Source of the DNA: CF-167 sp963695195
GTDB lineage: Bacteria; Chloroflexota; Limnocylindria; QHBO01
Assembly (NCBI GenBank): GCA_963695195.1
Contig: CAVOGE010000007.1
Coordinates: 1,803,268-1,867,267, forward strand
Reading direction: 5' to 3'
Length of the DNA: 64,000 nucleotides
A program made the translations under genes and the position numbers. A model generated the notes under the pieces. That model ran no database searches. It was not told the origin of the DNA and was given only the letters and a program-made list of their open reading frames with translations. This document shows, piece by piece, positions 8,455 through 17,828 of this stretch (position 1 is its first letter; each line of letters starts with the position of its first letter).

Positions 8455-8964
8455 CTACTGCCCGATCGTCGCCAGATCTGCCTCGATCACGTCGCGATCC
8501 TCCGGGTCGGCAATGGCGAGCACAGCCTCTCTGGCTCTTCCCATCCACTGATCCGTGGCCGTCAGATCGCCCGCGACGGCCGAGGCTCTTGCGAGTGCTT
8601 CGTAGGCTGCTGCCACCACCCAGTCGCCGAGCCCGCCCTCCTCGCAGATCGCCAGGCTTGCCCGGGCGTGATGGAGGGCCGGCTCGCTGCGACCGAGGAC
8701 GGCATAGACACGCGAGCATTGCCAGTCGCCCACGGCCAGCTGTTCCGGGCCGCCAACCTGGCTCCAATGGAATCGCGACGCGTGGGCAGCGTGCACCATC
8801 TGTGCATCCATCGCGGGAGTGCGGTGTGCCGTCCTCAGCAGTTCCCAAACGTGGTTGAAGAGGCCGACCGCCAGTGCTCGATGCTGGTCGTCACCTATCG
8901 GGGCAGTCTCGTGGCCATGGTCGTGGCCCTCGTGGCCATGGTCGTGGCCCTCGTGATCGGTCAT
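8455..8964 (-). CDS. conserved hypothetical protein with His-rich N-terminus
   Basis: A 169-aa helical protein resembling an uncharacterised family common in Actinobacteria and Chloroflexota (ALAVGLFNHVWELL, then MVHAAHASRFHW, then ALHHARASLAICEE, then AAAYEALARASAVAGD), with TPR-like repeats. The first 19 residues hold a tandem His/Asp/Glu/Gly repeat (HEGHDHG twice). This could bind metal ions; I infer that from composition alone. GGAG lies upstream of the ATG. Function unknown. Confidence 0.75.
   Translation of the reverse strand: MTDHEGHDHGHEGHDHGHETAPIGDDQHRALAVGLFNHVWELLRTAHRTPAMDAQMVHAAHASRFHWSQVGGPEQLAVGDWQCSRVYAVLGRSEPALHHARASLAICEEGGLGDWVVAAAYEALARASAVAGDLTATDQWMGRAREAVLAIADPEDRDVIEADLATIGQ
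8908..8949. repeat. two perfect 21-bp tandem repeats inside a coding sequence
   Basis: The unit CTCGTGGCCATGGTCGTGGCC... occurs twice in a row (8908-8928 and 8929-8949). It encodes the doubled His-rich heptapeptide of the protein at 8455-8964. Perfect identity points to a recent slippage duplication, so copy number may differ between strains. Confidence 0.9.
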
Positions 8965-9116
8965 CGTCGGCTCCTGAATTGCCGGGGGTGGCTCCCCCGA
9001 GGCGGTGACGCATTCTGGCCCAACCAGCGCAGCGGCGGCTCGGCGGAACGTGCGCTATTCTCTGCGATCAGGGCGCCTGGGACGCTCAGGATCCGTGGGT
9101 GCGGAGGACTCTGGGG

Positions 9117-9322
9117 ATGACGTTTCGCCGAGGTGCTGCGGCCAGGCAACCAGCGCGGTCGGCCCGTTCTACTGTCCGCCCGACGCGGCGCCGAGAGCCA
9201 CGCCGTGCGGATCGAGCTCCAGGCAGACTGCTACGCCGGCGTATGGGCGGCGCATGCGGTTCCGCGTCGGGCTCGAGAGCGGCGACGCGAACGACTGCGA
9301 CACCTTCAGCGCTGACCTCTAG
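9117..9322 (+). pseudogene. remnant of a neutral zinc metallopeptidase (YpfJ family)
   Basis: Three pieces of the family survive in order but in different frames. There is a possible start (MTFRRG), then CGQATSAVGPFYCPPD near 9136-9183, VRIELQADCYAGVWAAHA near 9207-9260, and the usual C-terminal end FRVGLESGDANDCDTF up to the TAG at 9322. In intact members about 300 residues separate the ends. Here the Gly-rich linker, the membrane helix and the HExxH zinc site are gone, leaving about 200 bp. The gene is therefore dead and far advanced in decay. The 8965-9116 stretch before it holds nothing else I recognise. Confidence 0.8.
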
Positions 9323-9384
9323 ACACACCGGGGTGCCGCCGGCGCCTCATTTGGAGTACGCTTGGGTACCCATCGGAGAGTCCC

Positions 9385-9717
9385 TTGCCACCGACCTGCA
9401 TCCACGGCTTTGCAGCTGAACACTGCTCGCAATGCCGAACCTGTCCGCACGGTCTGAAGACCAGTCGTTGCGGGAACTGCGCCAACCGAGTCATCAGCCG
9501 CGCCGCGGCAAAGATGGTGCCGCCGCCACAACCGACCGAAGAGCACCGCGGTTTCGAGATCTTCTTCGTCCCCGAGGAACGGTCCTGGTATTACCGCGAC
9601 GCGCCCGGTGCCCCGACCCAGGGCGCCTCGTATCGCTCAGCCTTCCAGGCGAAGCTCGCGATCGACGCGTCGCTGAACGAGGCACCGGTCCCCGAACTGG
9701 CCCGCAAGCGCAAGTAG
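9385..9717 (+). CDS. small protein with Cys-rich N-terminal zinc-ribbon-like segment
   Basis: A 110-aa protein beginning with seven Cys in about 30 residues (CIHGFAAEHCSQCRTCPHG, then RCGNC), a pattern fit for binding one or two zinc ions. The second half has FEIFFVPEERSWYYRDAPG. The TTG start is chosen because GGAG lies 6 nt upstream (9375-9378) and no ATG/GTG fits better. Function unknown. It follows the peptidase remnant and precedes the YdeI gene on the same strand. Confidence 0.65.
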   Translation: MPPTCIHGFAAEHCSQCRTCPHGLKTSRCGNCANRVISRAAAKMVPPPQPTEEHRGFEIFFVPEERSWYYRDAPGAPTQGASYRSAFQAKLAIDASLNEAPVPELARKRK

Positions 9718-9733
9718 GCCGGACCTTCTCGGC

Positions 9734-10327
9734 GTGAGCGATCGATATCGCGAGCGACCGCTGCTCCACCCTCGGAGGCGCTCGCAATGGCGAGCCTGGC
9801 TGTTCAAACACCACGCCGATACCGATGGTGTCTGGCTTGCCCGCTGGCCCCGGTCAAGCGGGCGACCGCCGCTCGAGCTCGGGCTCGGCTATGAGGAGAT
9901 CGTCGAGGAGGCACTCTGCTTTGGCTGGATCGACGGATTGGTGAACACCCTCCCGGATCGGCGCCAGGCGCACCTCCTCACCGCTCGCCGCCGTGGCAGC
10001 GCATGGTCGCGATCCAACAAGGAACGCGTGGCTCGCCTCACCGCCGCTGGGCGGATGGCACAAGCGGGCTTGACGGCGGTCCGGTCGGCACAGGCCGATG
10101 GGTCCTGGTCAATGATGGATGCCGCCGAGGCCCTGATCGAACCCGATGACCTGGCCCGCGGCCTCGACGACAGTCCGGATGCCCGGCGTCACTGGGACGC
10201 CTTTCCCGCATCGCCGCGACGCGCACTCATCTGGTGGGTGATGTCCGCGAAGCGACCGGCAACGCGCTCACGACGCATCTCCTCGATCGTTGACGAGGCA
10301 GCCCGCGGGCGAAGAGCGAACTTCTGA
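9734..10327 (+). CDS. YdeI/OmpD-associated family protein
   Basis: A 197-aa protein with hallmarks of the COG4430/YdeI group: WRAWLFKHHADTDGVWLA, then YEEIVEEALCFGWIDGL, then LTARRRGSAWSRSNKERV. It ends with the DUF1905-like tail region SPRRALIWWVMSAKRP. Relatives are linked to envelope stress or peptide resistance in enterobacteria, but the biochemical role is unknown. It reads from a GTG 17 bp after the Cys-rich gene, with which it may be co-transcribed. Its 3' end is nearly back-to-back with the next, convergent gene. Confidence 0.8.
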   Translation: MSDRYRERPLLHPRRRSQWRAWLFKHHADTDGVWLARWPRSSGRPPLELGLGYEEIVEEALCFGWIDGLVNTLPDRRQAHLLTARRRGSAWSRSNKERVARLTAAGRMAQAGLTAVRSAQADGSWSMMDAAEALIEPDDLARGLDDSPDARRHWDAFPASPRRALIWWVMSAKRPATRSRRISSIVDEAARGRRANF

Positions 10328-10334
10328 GGAGCGT

Positions 10335-11312
10335 CTATTCGCCGGCTGACGGTGGCTCGGGGTCAGGCTCCACCGTGCCGATCGGTTCGTGATCAAGCGC
10401 GTAGTCCTCCCACCCACCGGTCCGTGATGTTCGGACCTTCGGTGCGGGTGCGGCCGGGGGTGGCTGCGCGCCCGGCGGCCCGGCCGCCGGTGATGCTGCT
10501 CGGCGGCGACGACGGTCGGCGTAGATCGCTGCAAACCCGATCGCCCCAAGAAGCCCAACCGCCACCACCCCGCCGGTCAGGAACGTGGTCAGCTGCTGCC
10601 CCACATCGTCATCGCCCGCCGGTGGCCCTCCCGACGTGGAGGCGGACGGCTCGGCCGAGCTCGACTCGTCGCCAACGGTGGTGCCGAACGGCGTCGCCTC
10701 GCCACTGGAACTCGGCTGGCTGCTGCCGACGGAAGGGCTGGCGACTCCGCTCGGGAGCGGAGTTGGCGCGATGGGAGATGGCGGAGACGACGGAACTCGC
10801 GTGGCCGTGGGTCCCGGGGTGGCGCTGGCTGCCGGCGTCCCGGGCGGAGTCGGTCGTGGCGTGGGCGGCGGCACCGATGGCGTGACCAGCACCGTCAGGC
10901 CCCCCAGCGGCTCCGGGTCCGCCCCTATCGTCGCCGATGCCTGGAAGACGACCGGCCAGGACCCCGCTGGCAGCGCGGAACTCCCGCTGTAGCGACCGAC
11001 GGTCGACGTTCCCGAGACGAGGGAGAGCGAGACGGTTCGATTGGCCACTGACGCAACGACGGAGCTCGCCGGCTTCGAGCCGGTGTAGGTCACGGCGAAC
11101 ACGAAGGTCGTTGCTGTCGTCCCGCTCGCCGGGGTGACGGTCCCGTTGCTCAAGGACGGGCGAGCTGCGCGGACCGCACCGGGTGTCGCGAGCGCCGCCG
11201 AGAGGGCGAGCGCCGCGATGAGCGGTGCGAACCGGAGCCATGCGCGCGGCGACGTGCCGGACCAGGTGGAGATCCGGGCCGGCCGAAACGGGGCTGGCAC
11301 GTGTGCGCGCAT
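10335..11312 (-). CDS. secreted, membrane-anchored Pro/Ser/Thr-rich protein
   Basis: From the ATG at 11312 the protein (325 aa) starts with a long basic region and a signal peptide (LRFAPLIAALALSAALA, cleavage after AVRA). A beta-rich domain of about 100 residues follows (GTVTPASGTTATTFVFAV..., Ig-like). Then comes a long low-complexity linker of Pro, Ser and Thr, and one C-terminal membrane helix (TGGVVAVGLLGAIGFAAIYA) before a basic cytoplasmic tail. An ATG at 11363 is also possible but adds residues before the signal peptide. A cell-surface role is likely; nothing more specific can be said. Confidence 0.75.
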   Translation of the reverse strand: MRAHVPAPFRPARISTWSGTSPRAWLRFAPLIAALALSAALATPGAVRAARPSLSNGTVTPASGTTATTFVFAVTYTGSKPASSVVASVANRTVSLSLVSGTSTVGRYSGSSALPAGSWPVVFQASATIGADPEPLGGLTVLVTPSVPPPTPRPTPPGTPAASATPGPTATRVPSSPPSPIAPTPLPSGVASPSVGSSQPSSSGEATPFGTTVGDESSSAEPSASTSGGPPAGDDDVGQQLTTFLTGGVVAVGLLGAIGFAAIYADRRRRRAASPAAGPPGAQPPPAAPAPKVRTSRTGGWEDYALDHEPIGTVEPDPEPPSAGE

Positions 11313-11415
11313 CACGCGCAGCATCGAGCATTTCGGGCCTCGCCGGGGCAGGAAATCGCCCATCCGTCCCCGCCCACGGCGCGTCCCCGCCGGTCATGCC
11401 ATCATCCGCGCGCAG

Positions 11416-12999
11416 ATGAGCAACCCGGGCGGACTCCGCCGCGCTACTGGCCTTCCCATCTATCCGTTTCTGGCGGCGCTCTACCCGGTCGTATTCCTCT
11501 ACGCGCAGAACGTGCATGAGGCGATCGCCGTCGCGGACGTTCTGCTCGTGCTCGCGGCATCGCTCGGGGGCTCGGCAGCCTGCTTCGGAGCGCTGACGGC
11601 CATCACCCGCCGACCGGCCCCCGCCGCAGCCATGACGACCTGGCTGGTGGCGCTCTTCTTCACCTACGGCCTCGCCTACGCCGCGTTCACCGAGGGGATG
11701 GGCGCCGAGGGGCTGCCGCACGTGATGACGCTGACGGTCTGGGCGGTCGTCGCCGCCATCGGAGTCGTTGTCATCACCCTGCTCGGCGAGCGGGTCCAGG
11801 CGCTCACCCTGCCGCTCAACGCGATCGGCTCGATCCTGTTGGCGATCAACCTGGCCACCATCGGCGCCTTTGCCCTCAACCTGCGGTCCGACCCGGTCGA
11901 GGCGGGCAATCCGCTGGACAGCATGGAGCCCTCGACGAATCGCGCCACACCGGACATCTACTGGATCATCCTGGACCGATATGGGTCGGGCTCGGTCCTC
12001 GACGAGTTCTACGGCGACGCCAACGCTGACTTCCTCCAGGGGCTCGAGGCCCGCGGTTTCTACATCGCCGAAGACGCGACCGCGAACTATCTCAAGACCG
12101 GACTGAGCATGGTCTCGTCGCGCAACATGGAGTACCTCGACGGGCCGGCGCTGTCGGGGCGCGCCACCGCCCCGGACGACTGGGGACCGATCTACCGTGA
12201 TCTGGCGGCTCCATTTACCGTGGAGCATTTCCTGGAGAGCCAGGACTACCGCTTCATCTACCTTGGGACGTACTGGGGCCCAACGTCGCGACATCCATCG
12301 GCCGAGATCAGCTACGTCTACGACAAGCTCGGGTCGGAGTTCCTCGATGTGCTGTCCCGCTCAACGGCGCTGTTGGCGCTCGAGGATCTTGGGACCGACG
12401 CCCCGTACGACTGGCGGCGCAACCGCTGGAACCAGACGCGGTACGAGTGGGATCGGCTGAACCACGCCACGACTCTCGACGGGCCCAAGTTCGTGCACGC
12501 GCACTTCGCCCTGCCCCACGACCCGTTCGTCTTCCACAGCGACGGCAGCTTCGTGACCGAACAGGAGGCGGCGAACCGCTCGTGGGCGGAGAACTACGTC
12601 GACCAGGTCGGCTACGCCAACGTGGAGACGCTGGCCTTCATCGATTCCCTGCTCGCGCTGCCGCCGGCCGAGCAGCCGATCCTGGTCATCCAGGCCGACG
12701 AGGGTCCGTGGCCGCAGCGCTATCGCCAGAACGAGCGGCGGTTCGACTGGACCAACGCAACGCCGGCCGAGCTCCGCGAGAAGTTCGGCATCCTGAGCGC
12801 CTTCTACCTGCCGGGGCATGATGGGGAGACGGTCGGGCTCTATCCGTCGATCACGCCGGTCAACCAGTTTCGTGTGCTCTTCAACGAATACTTCGGCCTC
12901 GACCTGCCGATCCTTCCGGACCGAAACTACATCTTCCCCAACCAGGGCAACCTGTACCAGTTCATTGACGTGACCGATCGCCTCCGCGGCGCGAACTAG
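11416..12999 (+). CDS. membrane protein with sulfatase/LTA-synthase-like ectodomain
   Basis: A 527-aa protein with about five N-terminal membrane helices (to about residue 155) and a large outside domain of the alkaline-phosphatase/sulfatase fold. This begins TPDIYWIILDRYGSGSVL and includes NYLKTGLSMVSSRNMEYLDG, FVHAHFALPHDPFVF and LVIQADEGPW. The canonical C/S-x-P-x-R sulfatase nucleophile box is replaced by the TGLSMVSSRN segment, as in related uncharacterised envelope proteins. It may transfer or hydrolyse phosphate groups on surface polymers, which is inference. The gene is divergent from the 10335-11312 gene. Confidence 0.75.
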   Translation: MSNPGGLRRATGLPIYPFLAALYPVVFLYAQNVHEAIAVADVLLVLAASLGGSAACFGALTAITRRPAPAAAMTTWLVALFFTYGLAYAAFTEGMGAEGLPHVMTLTVWAVVAAIGVVVITLLGERVQALTLPLNAIGSILLAINLATIGAFALNLRSDPVEAGNPLDSMEPSTNRATPDIYWIILDRYGSGSVLDEFYGDANADFLQGLEARGFYIAEDATANYLKTGLSMVSSRNMEYLDGPALSGRATAPDDWGPIYRDLAAPFTVEHFLESQDYRFIYLGTYWGPTSRHPSAEISYVYDKLGSEFLDVLSRSTALLALEDLGTDAPYDWRRNRWNQTRYEWDRLNHATTLDGPKFVHAHFALPHDPFVFHSDGSFVTEQEAANRSWAENYVDQVGYANVETLAFIDSLLALPPAEQPILVIQADEGPWPQRYRQNERRFDWTNATPAELREKFGILSAFYLPGHDGETVGLYPSITPVNQFRVLFNEYFGLDLPILPDRNYIFPNQGNLYQFIDVTDRLRGAN

Positions 13000-13020
13000 G
13001 CTCGGTCCGACGAACCAGCG

Positions 13021-14886
<1,866 letters not shown>

Positions 14887-14892
14887 GGCCGA

Positions 14893-14933
14893 AGCCTACC
14901 CGTTCTCGCGCCCGATCGCGTTTGGGGTAGGCT
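14893..14933. promoter_or_regulatory. back-to-back -10-like TAGGCT elements for typA and lipoprotein gene
   Basis: The hexamer TAGGCT occurs on both strands of the 53-bp gap (minus-strand copy at 14898-14893, plus-strand copy at 14928-14933). Each is exactly 6 nt from its ATG, so both transcripts would start at or next to the initiation codon. No convincing -35 element is seen. Confidence 0.5.
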
Positions 14934-14939
14934 GGCGAC

Positions 14940-15713
14940 ATGCGGCGGACTGCTCCCGTGCTGGTCTTCATCCTCACCGGATGCCTTTCCGGATCGCCGT
15001 CGGGATCGCCCGGGTCACCGATCGCGACCGAGAGTCCACCCGTATCGACGTCGGTCGCCCCCTCGACATCGGCTGAGTCGGGCTCGCCTGGGCCGACACC
15101 CACCCCAGGGACGGATGCGATCCCCATCTTCCTCGCCGGGGACAACGTGGCCAGTGCGGCCGATGGTCTGCGGATTCGCTCCCGTCCCGGTACCGACCAG
15201 CTGGTCCTGCTCGCCTTTCTGCCGGTCGGCAGCCAGATGATCGTCGAGCTCGGTCCTGTCATCGTGGACGGCCATGGCTGGTACCTGCTCAAGGACGCCG
15301 ACGACGATGACCCGGCCTTCGACGAAGGGTGGGTCGCAGCCGGATTCCAGCCGGAGCCGTTCCTGGTGCCGGCGCTCTTTGATGTCCCGTTCAACCCGAT
15401 CCTGGGCGGATTTGCCCATAACGCGAGTGGCGAGTACGGCCCGGTCCGGGTCGAGGACGCGAATGTCGCGGTGCGCTGGGTGGCGGCAAGACCGACCGGC
15501 CGGGAGGGCTGCTCATTCGCCGTTGATCTCATGCCGGGTGGTGGTACGCCGGTACCTGCGATCCGCGCCACGATCGGCGGGGTGGTCTCTCCCGGCGACC
15601 TGTACGCCTCATTCTTCGCCGAACATCCCGAGCTAATTGGCGACATCTTTGTGCGCGTCACTTCCGACTGCACCTGGGCGTTGAGCTTCGTCATCAGCAC
15701 GCCCATCGGGTGA
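14940..15713 (+). CDS. putative lipoprotein with SH3-like domain
   Basis: A 257-aa protein with a short signal peptide and a lipobox (FILTGC, Cys at residue 15). A Ser/Pro/Thr-rich spacer and then an SH3b-like segment (ADGLRIRSRPGTDQLVLL, then GWYLLKD) follow. The C-terminal domain contains two Cys (EGCSF and SDCTWAL) that could form a disulfide. It is probably anchored to the outer face of the cytoplasmic membrane. Function unknown; SH3b domains often bind cell-wall or surface ligands. Confidence 0.75.
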   Translation: MRRTAPVLVFILTGCLSGSPSGSPGSPIATESPPVSTSVAPSTSAESGSPGPTPTPGTDAIPIFLAGDNVASAADGLRIRSRPGTDQLVLLAFLPVGSQMIVELGPVIVDGHGWYLLKDADDDDPAFDEGWVAAGFQPEPFLVPALFDVPFNPILGGFAHNASGEYGPVRVEDANVAVRWVAARPTGREGCSFAVDLMPGGGTPVPAIRATIGGVVSPGDLYASFFAEHPELIGDIFVRVTSDCTWALSFVISTPIG

Positions 15714-15907
15714 CGCGACACTGATCAGCCGCAGCCGGGCTCGGGGGCCATGGCGATCTAGTACCTCCGGCGCCCACGGTCCTCGTCGCCGTCTGCACTT
15801 AACCGACCAGGTGAGGTCTGGTGCAGTACCCGCACAGGACTTCCAGTTGCCCCGGGAGCACGCGCGGGTTACGGCGTCGCGCAGTCCCACTCGCCGAAGA
15901 GTCGGCG

Positions 15908-16447
15908 CTAGCGAACCGATGCCGCAAAGGCCGCCACGAACTGTTCCTGACCGGCGGTCTCCACGGCCTGCGGATGGCGCACGCTTCGCACCATGGCTAT
16001 CGCCGTCGATGCGTCCATGCCTGCCTCGACGAGTGCGCAGGCTGCCACGGTTCCGGTTCGACCGACCCCTCCCATGCACGCGACCGCTACATCGCCGACG
16101 CCACGACCCTCACGGATGGAGTCGAGAATTGTCCGCATCTCGGAGACCGACGCGGGTGGACTTCCGTCGGGTATCGGGAAGCGAAGCACCTCCACCCCGC
16201 ACGCGACTCCCCGCTCCACGATGTGGCGATCACCCCACCGCTCGAGCTCCGCATCCTCGACCAGCAACAGCAGGCGGCGCGCTCCTGCCCGGCGCATGGC
16301 GATGAGATCCGTGTCGACATCGCGCGCGTAAGCGCGTCCGGGGTAGCGGGTCGACACGCCCCGCTTTCCGGGAAGGAACGTCAAACCAAAGCGTCCAGGC
16401 AATCCGTCGCCGAAGTCGGCCGCGCTGACCCAGTCGATCCGCAGCAC
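15908..16447 (-). CDS. dual-specificity/tyrosine-type protein phosphatase
   Basis: The PTP signature CMGGVGRTG (C-x5-R) sits in VGDVAVACMGGVGRTGTVAA, preceded by a helix with EMRTILDSI. The N-terminal part is LRIDWVSAADFGDG, LTFLPGKRGVS and a LLLLVEDAEL strand. Together these fit a cyclin-dependent-kinase-inhibitor-3-like/DSP phosphatase of 179 aa. The GTG at 16447 is used because homology-like sequence starts there. A TTG at 16510, which overlaps the stop of the DUF3090 gene (TTGA), is an alternative that would couple the two genes. Substrate unknown. Confidence 0.75.
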   Translation of the reverse strand: MLRIDWVSAADFGDGLPGRFGLTFLPGKRGVSTRYPGRAYARDVDTDLIAMRRAGARRLLLLVEDAELERWGDRHIVERGVACGVEVLRFPIPDGSPPASVSEMRTILDSIREGRGVGDVAVACMGGVGRTGTVAACALVEAGMDASTAIAMVRSVRHPQAVETAGQEQFVAAFAASVR

Positions 16448-16506
16448 GGGATCGAACCCGGCGTGGGCAGCGATGTCCCCGCGTCCGTCGAGCTCAGGTG
16501 GTCCGC

Positions 16507-17043
16507 TCAATTGAGTATCGTGCGGGAACAGAAGTGACCGTCGGCGCCGAGCACCTCGCCACAGAACGGACACGTCGCCCGCCCTGCCGCGATCAACGCG
16601 CCAGCGCGCTCCACGAATGCGAGGGCGCTGGACGCCGAGATGCTCACGCGAAGCAGGCTGGACTCGGTCGCGTCGGGTGAATCAGCCTCGATGGCCTCAT
16701 CGTCCGTCTCCATGGGCGTCACCTCGATCACGATCCGCTCGCTCGACGTGTCCCATCCCAGCGCCATCGCGCCGACCCGGAACGCATCCACCAGAGGCTC
16801 CTCCAGGTTGTTGGCGGTCACTCCCCGGTCTCCGTTGTCGGGACCGGAGCGATCGGGTTGAACGACATCGAGCACCTCGCGCAGGCGGCCGGCCAGCGCC
16901 GCCACCTGGACCTTCTCGAGAGAAACACTCACAAGGGCGCGACCCTGACGCGCCTGCAGGAAGAAGGTGCGCGAACCGGGCGGGCCGATGGTGCCGGGCA
17001 CGAATCGGTCCGGGTTATCGAACTCAAGGAGGCGACGCGCCAT
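16507..17043 (-). CDS. DUF3090 family protein
   Basis: A 178-aa protein typical of DUF3090/TIGR03847. The N-terminus is LLEFDNPDRFVPGTIGPPG, then RTFFLQARQG and LVSVSLEKVQ; the C-terminus has a CPFCGEVLGADGHFC zinc-binding-like motif. In Actinobacteria this family belongs to a conserved trio of unknown function with a SCO1664-like and a phosphomutase-like protein. Neither partner is adjacent here; a phosphatase gene follows instead. The ATG at 17043 is favoured over one three codons upstream because TAGGAT lies 7 nt before it. Confidence 0.85.
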   Translation of the reverse strand: MARRLLEFDNPDRFVPGTIGPPGSRTFFLQARQGRALVSVSLEKVQVAALAGRLREVLDVVQPDRSGPDNGDRGVTANNLEEPLVDAFRVGAMALGWDTSSERIVIEVTPMETDDEAIEADSPDATESSLLRVSISASSALAFVERAGALIAAGRATCPFCGEVLGADGHFCSRTILN

Positions 17044-17050
17044 GGGGGCC

Positions 17051-17056
17051 ATCCTA
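17051..17056 (-). promoter_or_regulatory. -10-like TAGGAT, 7 nt before DUF3090 start
   Basis: The minus-strand hexamer TAGGAT ends 7 nt before the ATG at 17043, consistent with a leaderless transcript. The divergent gene at 17088 instead has a Shine-Dalgarno site. Confidence 0.45.
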
Positions 17057-17087
17057 TCGCGAACGCGCCGCTAGAGTGGAGCGCGCC

Positions 17088-17675
17088 ATGGCCAACTGGC
17101 TGCGCCCCCCACGCCTCAGGATCCACCCGGATCGCCGGCGGCAGGCGCGACCGATGGCGATGCCGCGGTCATCGGCGCCGCCGCGCGGCGCACGTGTCTG
17201 GCTCGGCTGGCTCGCGGCGACGTCGGGAGTCTTGATCATCGCCTTCATCGCGGGCCGCGCCGGATCTGATGTCGAACTTCCTTCGCCGACACCGGTGCCC
17301 TCGGCCGCGTCGCCGGCAGTGATCGTGTTCGGGGCCGCGCTAGATGAGAGCACCGGCATTGCCGTACGTCACACCAGCATCTTCCGGACAGGCGATCCCC
17401 TCGCCTATTCGGTGAGCCTGCCCGCAGCCGCCGGGGTGAGCAGCATGCTGCTCGAGGTCGTGCGTGTGGAGGCAGGTGGGTTCACGACAGCCCAGGCACC
17501 CCGCCGGGTTGGCATCGACGCGACCTCGCGAGTCATCTCGTTCTCGGTCTTCGCCAGCGATCTCCTCGCCGCGTGGGGGCCCGGAGACTACGAGATGCGG
17601 ATGTACCTCGGCGAGGGGCCCGATCCGTCCGCAGTGGGCCGCTTCACGTTGGCGGAGGCGCCCGCGAGCGGATGA
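17088..17675 (+). CDS. single-pass membrane-anchored protein of unknown function
   Basis: A 195-aa protein with a basic cytoplasmic N-terminus and one membrane helix (VWLGWLAATSGVLIIAFIAG, about residues 37-57). A Pro/Ser linker precedes an extracellular beta-sandwich-like domain (FRTGDPLAYSVSLPAAAGVS, then GPGDYEMRMYLGEG). The ATG is supported by GGAG 6 nt upstream (17078-17081). Similar domains occur next to Ser/Thr kinases or at the cell surface, but I do not recognise a family. Confidence 0.65.
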   Translation: MANWLRPPRLRIHPDRRRQARPMAMPRSSAPPRGARVWLGWLAATSGVLIIAFIAGRAGSDVELPSPTPVPSAASPAVIVFGAALDESTGIAVRHTSIFRTGDPLAYSVSLPAAAGVSSMLLEVVRVEAGGFTTAQAPRRVGIDATSRVISFSVFASDLLAAWGPGDYEMRMYLGEGPDPSAVGRFTLAEAPASG

Positions 17676-17695
17676 GGAGTCTGCATCGGGGCATG

Positions 17696-17726
17696 GGGAT
17701 CGGAGCTGTGCCCGATCTCCGATCCC
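17696..17726. terminator. 10-bp-stem hairpin between convergent genes
   Basis: GGGATCGGAG and CTCCGATCCC form a perfect 10-bp stem with an 11-nt loop in the 153-bp gap between the convergent genes ending at 17675 and 17829. It probably terminates both, although no long T-run follows on either strand. Confidence 0.6.
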
Positions 17727-17741
17727 AATTCCCCCGGCGTT

Positions 17742-17788
17742 GGGTTGGCGCCGTCAGCCTTGCGCTAGAGCGGGTGCCCCGCCAACCC
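17742..17788. repeat. inverted repeat GGGTTGGCG ... CGCCAACCC
   Basis: A perfect 9-bp inverted repeat with a 29-nt spacer, in the same convergent gap as the hairpin at 17696. It may add to termination or form a larger RNA fold. Confidence 0.5.
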
Positions 17789-17828
17789 TCGACTCAGCCT
17801 AACGCCACCGGACCACACCTGTCAATCT

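Noticed and set aside
15714..15907. Possible gene tail on the minus strand (PGQLEVLCGYCTRP)
   Set aside because: Only about 20 codons look protein-like, with no start, homology or ribosome site; treated as non-coding.
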